A DNA stretch of 64,000 nucleotides from Turbatrix aceti (Eukaryota; Nematoda; Chromadorea; Rhabditida; Panagrolaimidae). Positions 32,121 through 44,900 of this stretch are shown here, piece after piece. The position numbers and the translations under genes were made by a program. The DNA is taken from positions 3,314,739-3,378,738 of the forward strand of contig OZ017767.1 in NCBI GenBank assembly GCA_963969345.1. Reading direction: 5' to 3'. Position 1 is the stretch's first letter. Each line of letters begins with the position of its first letter. The notes beneath the pieces are model-generated. The model made no database searches. It worked only from the letters and a program-made list of their open reading frames with translations, and was not told the origin of the DNA.

Positions 32121-33523
32121 TCAGGCGACGGCAGCGGTCTGCTGCTGCTGCTCGGCGTGGGCTGCGATGGTGGAGCGCGCCTCTTCGGGCCAGCAGTCGG
32201 CGAAGAGGAGTTTGAGGCGGAATGCATCGACGCCGTTCAGGTAGTAGCGGTAGAGACGGCACTCCCGGATGAAGCCCAGACGACCGTAGAGCGCGAGAGC
32301 CTTCGTATTCGTCACTTCGGTCTCCAGCATGACTTCGTCGCATCCGCTCTGACGCATGACCTCGACCGAGCGCTTGACCAGCTTCATGCCGATGCCTCGG
32401 CGACGATAGGCCACCTCGACGGCAAGCATCGCGATGTAGCCTCGCCGCCATTTGGGCTCCTGGTCCAGTTTGCACACAATCACGCCAACCACGCTGTTGT
32501 TTGTCGTGTCTCGAGCCTGAAAAAAAAGAAAAATCATTTTTTGATTTTTTTGGACGTTTCAAAAAGTTCAACTCACCACAAGACACAGCTCAGGCCAGTT
32601 GTGGATAAAGTACCGGTACGTGTAGATGGAATACGGCTCGCTGAGTTCCTTCGTGATGACCCGCATGATGTCCGGCATCTGCGACTCGTCTTTGAAGGCT
32701 TCGATCACGACTGCGCTGTTCTCATTTGGCTCGGGGGATGTCTGCGAAGTTTCCGGAAGCGGCTGGGACTGGGCGGCGGGCGTCGTCGGGATGTCCAGCA
32801 TGGCTGCCGTCGTCGGGGTGTTGTACTGAACACAAATTTTGATATAAAAAACCCGACCAGAATTTTTCAACAAAAATTTTTGGAAACATTTTTTTCCAGC
32901 CAAAAAATATTTTTCTGCCAAAAACTTTAATTTCCGAATTCCAAAGTTTTAGATACCAAAAATAAGGACATAAAATTAATTGATAAACTTCTGAAGCGAA
33001 AATACTGATCTTTTCAAATTTTTTTACTTACATGACCATTTTTTGTGACTTTGTTCTTATTTTGATATTTTATTTTTATTTTTACATGAATAAATAAAAA
33101 AATATATTTTTCATGTAAAAAATGATTTTTTCGCGTAAAAATAAAAAAACGATTTTTTCAGGTAAAAATAAAAAAATGATTTTTCCGTGGAAAAATAAAA
33201 AAAATGATTTTGTTTTCATGTAAAAAAATATTTTTTTTTGCCTTCACCCTTCATCAACAAACCTTCTCGGCGACGATAGCCATGGATCGCTTGAGGCTGT
33301 CGATGGTGCTGTCAATAATGTTGCACGTCTCAGTGGTGCTCATGACTGGTGTGATACGGGATCCCCCTCCGGTGGACCGAGTTGGCGTAGTAGCAGGTGG
33401 ACCTCGCTGTGCTGCAGCGGCAGCGGCGGCAGCTTGTTGCTGGTTGAGAAAGTCTCGGGCGTTTCCGAGCACCGGACGAATGGGCTTTTCAGGCTGGCGT
33501 TCGAGTTCAAGTCTACAAGTCAT
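32121..33523 (-). CDS. NAA30: N-alpha-acetyltransferase 30 (NatC catalytic subunit)
   Basis: NatC acetylates N-termini starting Met-Leu/Ile/Phe/Trp/Lys on the ribosome. Minus-strand exons 33523-33263, 32825-32577 and 32516-32121 join in phase 0 to 301 residues. The N-terminal ~170 residues are low-complexity, with a Gln/Ala run near residue 30 and Pro/Thr/Ser-rich stretches, as in the long animal NAA30. The GNAT domain begins at about [14 protein letters not shown], then [27 protein letters not shown] (acetyl-CoA binding RxxGxG type), [20 protein letters not shown] and [13 protein letters not shown]. All core motifs are present. The tail carries a short Gln run. Start 33523 is a choice: the frame is open further upstream, but that part looks like noncoding T-rich sequence. 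Confidence 0.93.
33085..33235. repeat. AT-rich tandem repeats in NAA30 intron 1
   Basis: About four or five degenerate ~30-bp units of the form GTAAAAATAAAAAAATGATTTTTTC fill the 437-nt intron between 32826 and 33262. Confidence 0.7.
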
Positions 33524-36500
33524 GGTTGCACACTTCACTGACTGACACAGGAGGAGTAACAGCGCCAACGTGGATGAGGCGTCGCTGGAGACTAGGCTAA
33601 AGGCGCTCTGTCGATGCTGGCTGGCGTCGACGATGAAGAAAGGCAGAAAGACTGGCAGCGAGTTAGAAGTCAAAATCTGTCTGATCTGAGGCAAAAAATG
33701 AACCGTAAAATCATTCCTTCGAATCACGCCATTTTCGACAAATAAACGCAAATAAATGAGCAATACGGAGTAATTTTAGGCTATCGTGAAACACGAACGA
33801 TCGTCGGAAGACAAACGAGACCGGACCGGTCGATCAAAAATAAATGACAAATGACCCCCGAGCCGGCAGATGACACGTTACTTATCAGGGCGTCAAAAAA
33901 AGCAAGCTCGAATTGAAACTTTACGGGAATTCATCGAAATGAATGCAATTGGCGTCTAATCTGTCGCGCATAAAATACTATAGACTGATTGATGAACATC
34001 GCTCGGCCAAGGAGCAGGCAACACGGGCTGCTCCTGTCAACAACAGTCATGATTTTAACTTTTTTTTCTTGTTCTTGCGCATCAAAAAAAGACGTGATCG
34101 CCTGGTGCATCATAGCGGTGAGTTGACGCGTTCGTAACACAGAAAAACAACAAAAATGCACCTTGCCAAGCACAAAATAGAGCTAAGAAATCAAAATACA
34201 CCATTATCACCAAAAAAGGATCTAATTATGTAAAAACTGTAAAAAATTCTGAAAAAAAAGTAAGCGTCGTCTTATTTTCACAGGATACGATTAAAAAATA
34301 CGATTGTCATGCTAACACGATTTTTTTTGTTATCAAAAAAAATTTAGTTTTCCTCGTCAGCCAAAACCCAAAAAAAAAACAAAAAAACATCAACCTGTAC
34401 GAAGGAGAGAAAATTCTTCCTGTACACCGACCGGACTAATCACTAGCAATCAATTTTTCGCTCCCCTGGCCTACTCCTACTCCTGTTCGTGCAAACAGTT
34501 TGCATGCGAGTCTGTCTATCTTTTCTCCATCACCCCAAAAAAAAATCAGAAAAAGCAAACGAACAACTCTTACTTTTCGCGGAAATCGTACAACAATCAC
34601 CCCCGCCCCCCGCCTGTCCGACCCGAGAAGCCAACCCAGTCGAATCAGTCGTCGTCGACTGACTTATCAGCACAGACAACGAAGAACGACAAAAAAAAAA
34701 TAAATATCTATGTATAATCAGTCGCAGAGCAGCCAAGAACGGCCTGCCTGCCTGCCCTGCTGGATTGGATGGCTGCAGCCGTTCACATGCACTCTGTCGA
34801 AGAAGGGTTCCCGAAAATCATCCCCCACCCCTCCTATTTGCATGACGTGCCTGAACTTCGGCCTATGGGTATACCGGGCATCCACCACCACCACCATCAT
34901 CACTACCGTCGTTGTCATCGTCGTCAGAACTACAGATGAACCCTGTGCATATAGATGGCGTGGTAGAGGGAGAGCGGGGTTGTCCGTGCTCTGTTCACGC
35001 GAAAAATCCATTCTCCATCCCCTCAAGGTCACTCTCGACTGACATATGCAGCCTCATCTGCACACAGAAACCACCACCACCCTTGTCAGTGTTAACAGAC
35101 GTGAAAAAAAAACTGGATGAACTCTGATCGCAGAAATTTTTATTACCGTCGTCAAATGAGGAAACTCCATTGAAATTTAACTTCTTTTTTCGTCCAAAAA
35201 AATCAGGCAAAGTTGCAAAAATTTTTGGGTTCCCAAATCCTAAAAAAACCATCCAAAAGCTTCGCATATCAACGAAATCAAACAAACACCGTAACCAACT
35301 TCAACTCACCTGACAAGTTAAATTCAGCTTTTTAACGACCGAAGACAGGTAAAATAAAACTATAATACATACAAGCGAACTAACTCCACATTCATAAATC
35401 ATGACAGAAACTCGAACGCCGAATTAGTCCCAAAAAACACCTGACCCAACAATGACGCCTCTCCGAATCATACTCTTCTTCGCACTTTGCCGCAGGGGTA
35501 ATTTTTTATCAATCAAAGATTGCGTTGTTCGTACTCGAAGGCTTCTAACACACATTGATCAACTATCGTACTATCAGGAGAGCCCGTCGCCTCGAACGAG
35601 CACGTGTCTACACCCTGCAGCCTAGCCGGTCCGGTCCGCAGTTCCCCTCGGGAGTTTGGATAGTTTTCCATGCCATGTTTTATCGCATCGTCCAACAGTA
35701 TCAAAAATAGGCCATGCAAGCGCACGCACGCGCGCGCAGTGACAACACAAGGAGTCCCGTCAGCCAGGTGTGTTTATCAACACGACATTCATTCCCTGCT
35801 CTCTCTTTTACACACAATTTACCGTTCGTCATGAAAACTCTAGAAAATGGCGCAATCGCGTAAAAAAATATAAAAAATAGTCTTCATACTGTACTGTACA
35901 TTAATTTTCAGAAGCATGTGACTTTTGACGCGCCAGCCTAATAAAAAATAAAAAAAGTAGGCAGGTGATTCCCCGTACCTTTTATCTTGATTTTCAGCCA
36001 AAAACAGCACTAAAAAATCAACAAATCTCTCCCAAAAAAAAGTACGCTAGGTCCGAAGTCCAAGATCACTTTTTTTTTCGGCGTGATCTATGTGCAGTCA
36101 AAAATAAATAAATGATTGCCGTCAAGAGTGGAAGACAACCCCGTAGATCATCTTCATTGATGAAGAAGACAAGCTCCTCGCCCGATGATCGAGAAAAACG
36201 CGGTCATGAATAGCGTGTGGGTGCTACCAAGTGAAGATGGAAGCACGTCCCTTCCGAAGAAAATTCGGTAGAGCTGCGACATCGATTAAAATAATCCCGA
36301 TGCCGGATAACAGGGGATAAAAATAATATCGCGCCAGGGATGCGTTCCAGATATCGTAAAACTCATTTGTGAAAATTTTTGTTACTTTTTAAAATACAAA
36401 AAAAAAATTTTTAAAGGTGCAGAACCCCAAGAACTTCAAAATCAAGCCCCACTCGTTATCACCAACTTCCATTTCTCGAAAAATCAACAACCAGAAATAT

Positions 36501-38790
36501 ATGTACATACGTTCAGGGAGTCGTTCAGGCGACTCGCAACACTTCTTCAAAATCAAAATCGAACGACAAGACCGCCAAAATTATCTCCAGGCGTGTACCC
36601 AGTTTATATTTATTCTGCGCTCGCTCCGTAAACGACAGCAGCGCGGGATAAAGGTGATAGTCATCGCCAAAACCCGCCGTCGCCGTGGTGGTGGCGTGGA
36701 TGAGCACGAGCACGAGCACGAGCACGGGAGCGCCTCCAGACCCAACATCGCCGGGGTTTGTTGGTCGGAAGAGATATCGCAAAGGGAACCCGGGAGACAC
36801 GCGTATTTTCGTTTTCATCTGTGATTTGATTGCTTGCTCGCTCGCGAGCAGCAAGCAGGAGATCGACAAGCAAGCACAAAACTCCGGGGGTAGTGATGAT
36901 GTGCGTCCGTGTCCGGTGTCCTTCAAAAGTGACAACAACAGGGGCAATCACGAGTTTTTGGCCGCAGGTCTGTTGAATCGACTCGACGCACAAACTATCT
37001 ATAATACCAGTCAACCGGGGCTCAGAACAGAAGGATCAGAGGTCAGGTGGGGTTCCTAAAAATTATCATGCACCAGTAAAAAGATTCTGCACTGAAACGA
37101 CCGTCTGACGTAAATTTCTTGAACTTCAAAATTTTTTTGGATGTCTATCCCCGTCCAAAAACCCACATTCCCCTCCAGAACTCCAAAAACAACCCAACCC
37201 GCAATTTCTCTCCTTACCCCATCCCGGGTGCGAACATTGAATGAACAGTGAGTGATAAACGACGAGGACGCGTGGAAGCACGTCCCCCGGCACGGAGGGG
37301 ACTTCCCTCTGACGAAAAAAGAAGAGACGTTCTCCAGACCCACCCCACCTCCCCTGGAAGCCTAACTAAGCCTGTCGGCTGTCAATCTAAACATCAAGAG
37401 TGCATTTGCTACGGGTGCCGTGTGACTGAGACCTGGGATGCCCCAAGCACCTGTTATCACCTGGCCAAGTGACCATTCGTAGTGGACACATGTCGGAAAC
37501 CAACCAACTTGTGACTACCTGGAGCGTGATAAATTAGGGTACTGATGATACTATTTTCCGTAGGGTAAACAAATATCTAATCAAAAAATACGTGAAACCT
37601 GGCAGAAGAAACTTTTGTGCTACGATCGTTCCAAAAAGTGAAAACAAAACGATTTAAAAAAAATTTGGGGAATGTAGACCTCAAATCTTTGAAAAGCTGT
37701 TAGAAACGAGAAAAAGCACAAAGCTCGCACAATTAATGATGCTGATAAAACCTAGCAAGCAGACCGAAGGTCAAAGGGCGCTTCGAGATACGAGGAACTA
37801 CGGTGACAGTCAAAAAAGTTCCCTACAAAAGATCAATTCACTTGGATGCTTCAACTTGCCCTCAAATGCTGAATTTTTCGATTTCAGCAAAAAAAAAGCC
37901 TAAATGCACTCCAACCTCTGGAGATAACGAACTTGAGCCAAAAAACAGCTGTGATCGTCTGAAAAAATAACCTGGCAAAGCCAAAAGAACGACGACGGAC
38001 GCGTGGAATACCCGGGGGAGGAGCAGGAGCTATACGACAAGGTAATAAAGTGCATGCGTCAAAGCACGGAGCCACCTTGCGTGCCAGTCTTGTGACTCTA
38101 CCAATCTGAACCGAAAGCAAACACCTTTCCTACTCAAACGACCGTCGTGATAACACCGCTCGCTGCAAAACGGAGACGACAACAACAGAAATCAAAAGTC
38201 AGAGCATCAATGCAAGTCTAAAGACAAGGCAAATCCCATGGATGACCAATCCATGAGGAAGAAGAGATTCAGCGACATCTTCTGCACGTTGGCGCTGTAG
38301 GGTAGGATTTGGGTATATAAACAACCAACCTGTTGAACTCCTGCTTACTAGAATGCACCTACTTGAAGGCACACGGATGGCGTTGTTGAAATAGAGCAGA
38401 TAACTGGATCGATGATTCAACGTAGATTGAGAAATCTGCGACAAAAAGCTTCTTTTAGAATTCGTTGCAAAAAAAGTCTGTCGAAAAGTTCGTTGGTTGT
38501 TCAGGACACAACGCCAAATGTTTGCGAAAAAGGTAAAAAACAAATTCCACGGTTTTTCTAGCGTTATAAAAATAATCATACATGAGCATTGTATAAATGA
38601 CATTCAAAGGTCGCTAAAATCAGACCACAAAGACCGAAATCATTTATTTAAATTTTGTTTTTGTTGAATAAAAATTTTGGTCGACCAACACGATCAAGAA
38701 TTATACAACCGCGTGATTGAAAATGGTACCGGGTGAACGAAAACGTGACTGTTGACAGTTTCAAGGATCCAAAGCGGCTTATGTTTGAGG
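33524..38790. other. 5.3-kb gene-free tract
   Basis: No exon pair or family match found on either strand. Open frames are short, antisense-overlapping or low-complexity (for example 36417-37059). Simple repeats include GAGCAC repeats near 36700-36725, CCACCA/CATCAT triplets near 34880-34905, and an inverted repeat around GCTTGCTCGCTCGCGAGCAG at about 36831. It probably contains the NAA30 promoter and regulatory sequence. A single-exon peptide shorter than 50 codons could be missed. Confidence 0.4.
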
Positions 38791-38800
38791 TATAAATAAG
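38791..38800 (+). promoter_or_regulatory. TATA box of 54-codon gene
   Basis: TATAAATAAG lies 62 bp before the start codon, with a TCAGT initiator-like word about 20 bp further on. The arrangement matches the neighbouring Gly/Pro/Tyr-rich gene. Confidence 0.75.
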
Positions 38801-38852
38801 GGATAATCAAATCAGTTTACCAAGCTGTTCAATCACTTTATCATTGCTCAAC

Positions 38853-39017
38853 ATGGTAGCCTTCGCCAACTTCAAGATTATGCTTCTGGTTGTCGTATTC
38901 TTGGTTTTAATGTATCTGTCGGAAGCCACTACCATCACTGGTCCGTATGTTGACCTCGGAGGGGGATATGATCTTACTCAAACCCTTGTTGCATCCATCA
39001 ACGAAACAAAAAAATAA
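38853..39017 (+). CDS. 54-residue secreted peptide or membrane-anchored micropeptide
   Basis: A single uninterrupted frame of 54 codons from ATG at 38853 to TAA at 39015-39017. Residues 8-24 are strongly hydrophobic (IMLLVVVFLVLMYLSEA) and look like a signal peptide with a possible cleavage after SEA. The predicted mature part is ~29 residues, Gly/Thr-rich, without cysteine (TGPYVDLGGGYDLTQT) and ends KK. A TATA box 62 bp upstream and an AATAAA 115 bp downstream bracket the frame, giving a complete short transcription unit. No basic cleavage sites or C-terminal amidation signal are seen, so a classical neuropeptide is less likely than a secreted effector or antimicrobial-type peptide. Family not recognised. 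Confidence 0.65.
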   Translation: MVAFANFKIMLLVVVFLVLMYLSEATTITGPYVDLGGGYDLTQTLVASINETKK

Positions 39018-39728
39018 GTACTACGCAATCATCTACTTTGCTACCGTCGCTTTGCTCTATTCATCACAACCAACTGATAAATATTCTGATTCCTAATTAT
39101 TTTATATGTGTGTGTATGCTTCGCTTTTGCAAATAAAAATAACGAAGGATTTGTTTTTTAAACCACACTACAAAAAATCGGTTCAACCACCGAACAAAGC
39201 ACCACAAAAGATGTCGTAATCATTCTCGACGACTGATCAGTCGTGTAATCAAACTGAATGTTTGTGAACAATTTATTTATTTTTTAAACACCAAACTTTT
39301 TTTTTAAGAATTTTGCTAAATGTTTTGTCTCGACAATACTGCTAATTGGATTTAATTTTAGTCGGCATTGCAAAAGTTATAAATTGACCTAAAATATCGA
39401 ACAATAAAAAGTAGATAACTACGGGATAAAGACCTCCTCGCCTGGGGTTTTGTCATTCAGTTGCGTGAATGTGTTTTCACCGATGTCGAGATTTGATATG
39501 AAACAGGTCCGTGAGACAATAAACCCCGTCTCGAGCCGGGCGCCGCGCAGCGGTGAAAGTGAAAATATCTGCCCTCGGGGCGAATACGCGCAAGAGAAAG
39601 CGCATTAATTCCAAATCGCATGTGATGTAAAGAATCGGGTTATGTCACATTTATTGCGCCGTATCAAATCCCAAATGCAATCCTGAGAAGCCGCCCCTTT
39701 TTTTTGGAAACCGGTAAGAAGTGCCCGG
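39018..39728. other. spacer with 3' end of the small peptide gene and upstream part of the next
   Basis: AATAAA at 39132-39137. The remainder is AT-rich, then GC-richer near 39520-39600; nothing coding seen. Confidence 0.5.
39132..39137 (+). promoter_or_regulatory. polyadenylation signal AATAAA of 54-codon gene
   Basis: Canonical hexamer 115 nt after the stop in AT-rich sequence. Confidence 0.6.
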
Positions 39729-39736
39729 TATAAAAA
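39729..39736 (+). promoter_or_regulatory. TATA box of Gly/Pro/Tyr-rich secreted protein
   Basis: TATAAAAA, about 74 bp before the ATG, preceded by GTGCCCGG. Spacing suits a ~45-nt 5' UTR. Confidence 0.8.
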
Positions 39737-39802
39737 AGCCTCCGGATCTGCTGTCAAGTCACAGTCTTTTCCAGTCAGTCTCCAACTTCTATCAACTTCA
39801 AA

Positions 39803-40213
39803 ATGCAGTTCACCACCGTCCTCGTCTTCGCCGCCGCCCTCGTTGGCGCCAACGCCCTCTTCTTTGGCAGCAGCAGCAGCGGCTGCGGCTGTGGCCAGCC
39901 CGCTGCCCGAGGCGGCTACGCTCTTCCTCCTCAGCCCTCGTACGCCGGCCCCGTTGGCTACGCTTCTGCCGGCCCCATCGGCTACGGCGCTGGTCCCGTC
40001 GGCTACGGCGCTGGTCCCGTCCCCGTCGCTCCCGTCGCTTCGTACGGCCCCGGCCCCGTCCCCGTTCCCTCGTACGGCCCCGCCCCCGTTGCGTCCTACG
40101 GCTCCGGCCCCGTGGCTGCTCCCGCTCCTGTCGCTTCTGGCTACGGTAAGTGATTAAAACAATCTGATTAAAACAACTCTGATTTGTTTTTTTCAGCCGG
40201 CAACAAGGAATAA
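39803..40213 (+). CDS. Gly/Pro/Tyr/Ala-rich secreted structural protein
   Basis: Exons 39803-40145 and 40197-40213 join in frame to 119 residues. The signal peptide is MQFTTVLVFAAALVGANA. The mature protein starts with FFGSSSSGCGCGQ, reminiscent of Cys-Gly N-termini in small nematode cuticle-type proteins. It continues as repeats around GPVGYGAG, SYGPGPVPV and SYGSGPV, and the tiny last exon adds AGNKE. High GC and strongly biased codons suggest high expression. TATA promoter at 39729. Composition resembles cuticle-associated or antimicrobial Gly-rich proteins; assignment stays at that level. Its 3' end approaches the convergent bestrophin gene within ~230 bp. Confidence 0.85.
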
Positions 40214-40359
40214 GTGTGCTTTCCTTCTTTCTTAGCACGTAATATTCTTCTCCGCCACCTGCCTCAGTCGACGAGCCTCGCTCGACCCCTCCCTTACCCA
40301 TTCCGCTTCCCGCCCGATCACGCACCTTTAAATCACGCTCTCCAAAACTATCATTCATA

Positions 40360-40365
40360 TTTATT
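40360..40365 (-). promoter_or_regulatory. polyadenylation signal of bestrophin gene (minus strand)
   Basis: AATAAA on the minus strand ~77 nt beyond the bestrophin stop codon. Confidence 0.55.
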
Positions 40366-40441
40366 AATCGATGACTGGGTTGTTTGTTGCATGCAATATT
40401 ATAATAGGACTCCAGTACAAAGTAAATCGAAGCGTAATCAA

Positions 40442-41940
40442 TTAGACTTTGGCAAACGCTTGGCGATCGTTGTCGACTTCGACGTCTACACCCGTGTCGC
40501 CATTCTTTCGGGGTTGCCTAGAAGGACAACGCTGTCTCTAACAACCCAAGAGGTCAAGACATAAAAAAGGGTTGAGGGAAGGGTGACTCACCTTTTGAGT
40601 GTCCGAGTGAAGAAGCCCGGCCGCTTCTCCGGATGGGGACTGGACTCGTCCTGCTCTAGTTCTTCTGTTTTGACGAGTTGCATGTCGTTTTGGTTGAATT
40701 TAAGATCGGCTAGGTGAGACTTGGGGATGATGTCCTAAAATCTGATGATTAGGAGATTTTTGAAAAATCACCTGAACTTACGTGGATCTTGAAGGACGCC
40801 CTCGTGTGCGGAATCAGCACATCCAGATCCTTGCCAATCTTAGTCGGCAACTGATCTGCCAACTCGCCGGCCATCATGTTGGCGATGTATGTGTTACGAT
40901 CGATGATGTAGTTCAGTTCTAAAAAAATTGTGCCGTGTAATTTTTTTTTCACCCCAGCCCCTTACCAAAATCATCGTCATCAGTGCCGAAGGGGTTCATG
41001 AGGTACTGTCCGACTTTTAGCCATCCGATGTAGAATAAAATCTGGAAAGTCGTGAAAATGGGAAACATGATAGTGATCTCCTTCTGCATGGACTTTTCGT
41101 CGATTTTGGGTTGTCGGCCGAGAAGACAGATAACAAAATATCCGTATGTGGCAATGGCAACCACCTGGGTATAGACCAGGGGGATCTTGATCCAATCGTA
41201 GACGTACAACATCGCAAAACCATCGCGGAAGGAGAAAACTTGTTTCAGGACCATGTCAAATTGGATGGAATCGATGGACTTTTTGGCGTACTCCTTCTTG
41301 ATCAGGTTGATGATCCACATGATTGGCACGAACCTAAAAATTTTTTTTTCATCTTACCTGCATTCCCCGAGGACAAACCATTTGCCGTGAGGTGCGTGCA
41401 TGTTGACAAAAATATCATACTCCTCTTCTGTCATCAACTTGCTCTCGACCAGATGCCGATCAGTCGGGAACCGCTTATAAGTCCTCTCTGAAATCCCGCT
41501 CCACGCAATCGCAGACTGAAGACTCGACCACCTGGCAATGGTCTTGCGCAGAGCATGGTGCTCCTCACCCGGGAAACACGCTGACAGCATCATCATCATC
41601 TTGTCCGGCCAGCTGATCCAGTTAAACTGCTCCCACCAGCGGGCGACGACGACGGCGACGAAGAAACCCAGCAGGAAGGAGAGAGGAATGTACTGAGAGC
41701 CAATTTCGCACCAGATGATCCAGCCCGTGAAGTATTCTTTTTCTACTTCTTCGAGGAAATACCACTAAACGAAGTCAGGAATGTTGAAAAAGGATGAAAA
41801 TCACGAAAACCAACCTGTGAAAAGAGAATAATGTAGTAGCCGACGTAGAAGGCGATGAGGTCCTTCAGCACGGCCTTCCAAAGAGACCCCCTCCAGCGGA
41901 ACATGATGGAGGAAAAGTCCTCCTCGTAAGAGATCGTCAT
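40442..41940 (-). CDS. bestrophin family chloride channel
   Basis: Bestrophins are pentameric Ca2+-gated anion channels of the plasma or internal membranes. Minus-strand exons 41940-41815, 41764-41358, 41333-40966, 40918-40782, 40734-40592 and 40517-40442 join in frame to 418 residues. The start MTISYEEDFS and the RWRGSLWK block match the family N-terminus. The pore/neck segment has IPLSFLLGFFVAVVVARWWEQ. Later come the membrane helices around YDWIKIPLVYTQVVAIATYG and IMFPIFTTFQILFYIGWLKV, followed by the Ca2+ clasp NPFGTDDDDFELN...DRN. The C-terminal tail is short and hydrophilic and reaches its stop in a last 25-codon exon. A TTTTCCAG acceptor a few bases before the ATG suggests trans-splicing or an upstream UTR exon. 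Worms have many bestrophins, so the orthologue is not assigned. Confidence 0.95.
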
Positions 41941-44900
41941 GTTGAGACGCTGGAAAAGTGCATTTTTGCTAAAATTCGATCACAAAACAAAAAAAAATAC
42001 GAAAAACACAAAAAAATAATTTTTGGATTTTGGTTTAAAAAATATAAAAATCCAAAAAATATTCACAGAAATTTGTTTCACGTTTCAATGATCAGAAAAA
42101 ATGAGCCAGCCATGCTACACATACTCTCGGCATGAACAATTAGTTATTTTTTTTCCATGCACGCGTCCCCGTCCCCGGTCTCTATTGACCTCGAGAAAGA
42201 ATCGACACAAGTCATTCAAACGGCTGTGGTTTGTTAAATTGGTTGGTGATCGCAAAAACGGAATCAAGTTAAAGAAGTTGCTGAATCGCCGAACAGGGAC
42301 AAGATACCTGCCGAACGTCATCTATCTACTACTTCCTTCATTTGTCAACCGTGCATGCGCAAAGAGACAAAATTGTTTAAAAAAATTGTCCCGATACATA
42401 CATATACATACACGGAATGGAAAGGTAAAAAAAAAATTTTGTTTCCATCTCATTCAATTTGTTTGAAAGAATTGAGCGAAGCGGGGGAGGCAGACGACGC
42501 GTAAATTGACTTGTACCAACAAACAAACACAATTATTTTACGCATGCATTGTTACCGCTGATCAACCGTAACTCGGCAAGATCAGGAGAATTTGTGACGT
42601 TATCAAAGGTTGTTTGTTTTTTATTGAAGAAAAAAATTGGTTCTCGATCTGTTTGATTTTTTTGTACGACTGCGTAAAAACGCCTTTTTCGCAGGAATGT
42701 CCAAAATTTTTAAAAGTAGAATTTTGAGACAAAAAAATTGAACAATGTCACATGAATTATTTTGAACAATGCGGCGTGTGAAAATAATTTTGTTGTACCG
42801 TTAAAAAAAATTTAAAACCGGCAAAGCAAGTTTTTATAATAATTTTTGTCAAAAATTGTTGAATTTGAATACTGAAATTTTTAATTCGTCCGAAAATATT
42901 TTTGAACGACATAATGTTCAAATTCGATCTTGTTTTCAGTCCAAAACGTTCAACGTGACTTTTAGCTATTTTTTTATGATCCAGAAACGATCAACAACAT
43001 TCACAACAATCATTGCCGAGCCCAAATGCGGGTCTTTAAAAAAACAAAACGACCAAAACGAAGAAGAACCAAAAATGCACGCGAACATGATAATCAACAA
43101 ATAGGATGAAATGAGTAAGGATCGCGCGCGCGCCGTCTGTCTCTCCCAATTCCTTCTTCTTGCCCGCCGTCACGGTCAGAGGCCAGAAGCAACGGTTTAC
43201 CGCTATTTGAAACCTGTTTGACGCCTGTCGCATAATTGTGCGGTGTTTTTCAGGCAGTAACCAGCCACCAAAAACTACCAAGTTGATTGCGGTATGGTGC
43301 GCGACAAACTTGGCCTGCCGGCTGCGGTTTCTGAAGCAAAAATTGTTGCGGCCTCCTCCCTCCACCCTCTCCTGTTAATTGTTAACATTTTTTGGGGTTG
43401 TACGGGTTGTTTTTGTACGAGTCTATCGAAAAAGGGTGCAACTGCCGCGACGCCAGCGGTGATGGTGATGCGAGATGCCTTTCGAGTGGGTTGATTTGTT
43501 TTTGACTTCTTTTTGCGACTTTTGCAACTGCCTCACCTGAACCCTTTCCCATTTGTTGTTTGACTAACGCCACACCGTCTTTGAAGAATAAGAATTAAAT
43601 ATTTTATTTTTTTTGACGTCAGTTCAATTTGCAAGATGAAAAAAAAACATAGCAAAAAAAGTGATGATGAATTTTTTTTGCAATTGCGTGTTCGTGTTCA
43701 GATTCATCATTTTTTTCGATGATTCGATTTTGATTCGGCGAATGGGTTCAAACTGAGAGTGCCAGCGTGTCGTCGACTAAATATGTATACGCCTTCGTCG
43801 TCGTGGTTCTTCGACGATGACGGCGATAATTAATATTGGATGACACACAGAATGAGAAAACGCAACTTTGAATGTGGAAAAAAAATCTCAATCTCGAGCA
43901 GAGCATGGGGAGGCTAAAAGGTGTCGTGTCAATGACTAAATAAATGCAAGCCAGCCTAATAGCAAACAAATCTCCCCGCCTGCCTGACAGCTTCGTCCGT
44001 GAACTGAAGAATTGAAGCAATTTGCAACTTGGCTGGATAAACCATTTTTTTCTCAACATCTACCGGGATTCGACATCTTCCGAGAATTTTTTGCGTTTGA
44101 TCTCGGATGTGACTTGTGAAACTTTTTTTTTAAAATGAATCTGGGACGATTGATTGATTTTTGTGAACTTGGTACAATTTTTGAATTTTGCCAATAAAAT
44201 TCAATTTGATCGCAATCCCATTAATTTTTTTCATGTAAAGTCAATATTTTTGATTTTTGCTTCCGGGCATGCATGCAAAAACGAAAATCTAGTATTATAT
44301 ACCTGACGAGTCAGTGACTTTCACCCGACCCTCACCGACCGCTGTCGTCTGCCAGCAAGCAAGCATAATCCGTGGACTATACTCGCAACAGGTGCGATCT
44401 TCCCTCCCCTCGATCCCGATCCCGGCAAAATCCTCCGGCAGATGAATGACGACAGCATCGACGTTTTTCGCCGCTGGTTGTTCTGAGTCCTGAGGATTGT
44501 GAACAGGCAGGCGCATTGATTGCTTCCGTCTATTCTTTGTGATGGGAATGTAGATACTTCCCGGGCCAAAAGTGATATGCCCTGATTTTATCGTAAACCG
44601 TTCAGATCTCGTGATTGAACATTTATGAACCCAACATCTGTTTTTAATTCCTCAGGGGTTTAAGGGGGTCTTTAAACCCGTTACGATATTTTTTAAATAC
44701 AAACTTTAATACTAAATAAAAATTTTTAAAACCCAGTTTCACCCGCTGTTACACTTTTTCTCCCGTGATCAAACTGAGTTCTCCGAAGGCAACCGGGCAT
44801 CTTAAAAAGCCCATAACCTCTTTTTTCATATTCCACATGTTCATAACCAAACTTTTTTTTTCTTTTTTTCTTTTTATTGTTTTTTTAACACCCTAAGGAT

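Noticed and set aside
32097..32930. 277-codon plus-strand frame
   Set aside because: Shadow of NAA30 exons 2 and 3 and the intron between them.
36701..36725. Possible CRISPR-like array (GAGCAC repeats)
   Set aside because: Six-base microsatellite without spacers in a eukaryotic genome.
36417..37059. Open frames on both strands around GAGCAC repeats
   Set aside because: Driven by simple repeats; no splice structure.
39810..40358. 182-codon Arg-rich minus frame
   Set aside because: Antisense of the Gly/Pro/Tyr-rich gene; composition is a reflection of its GC-rich repeats.
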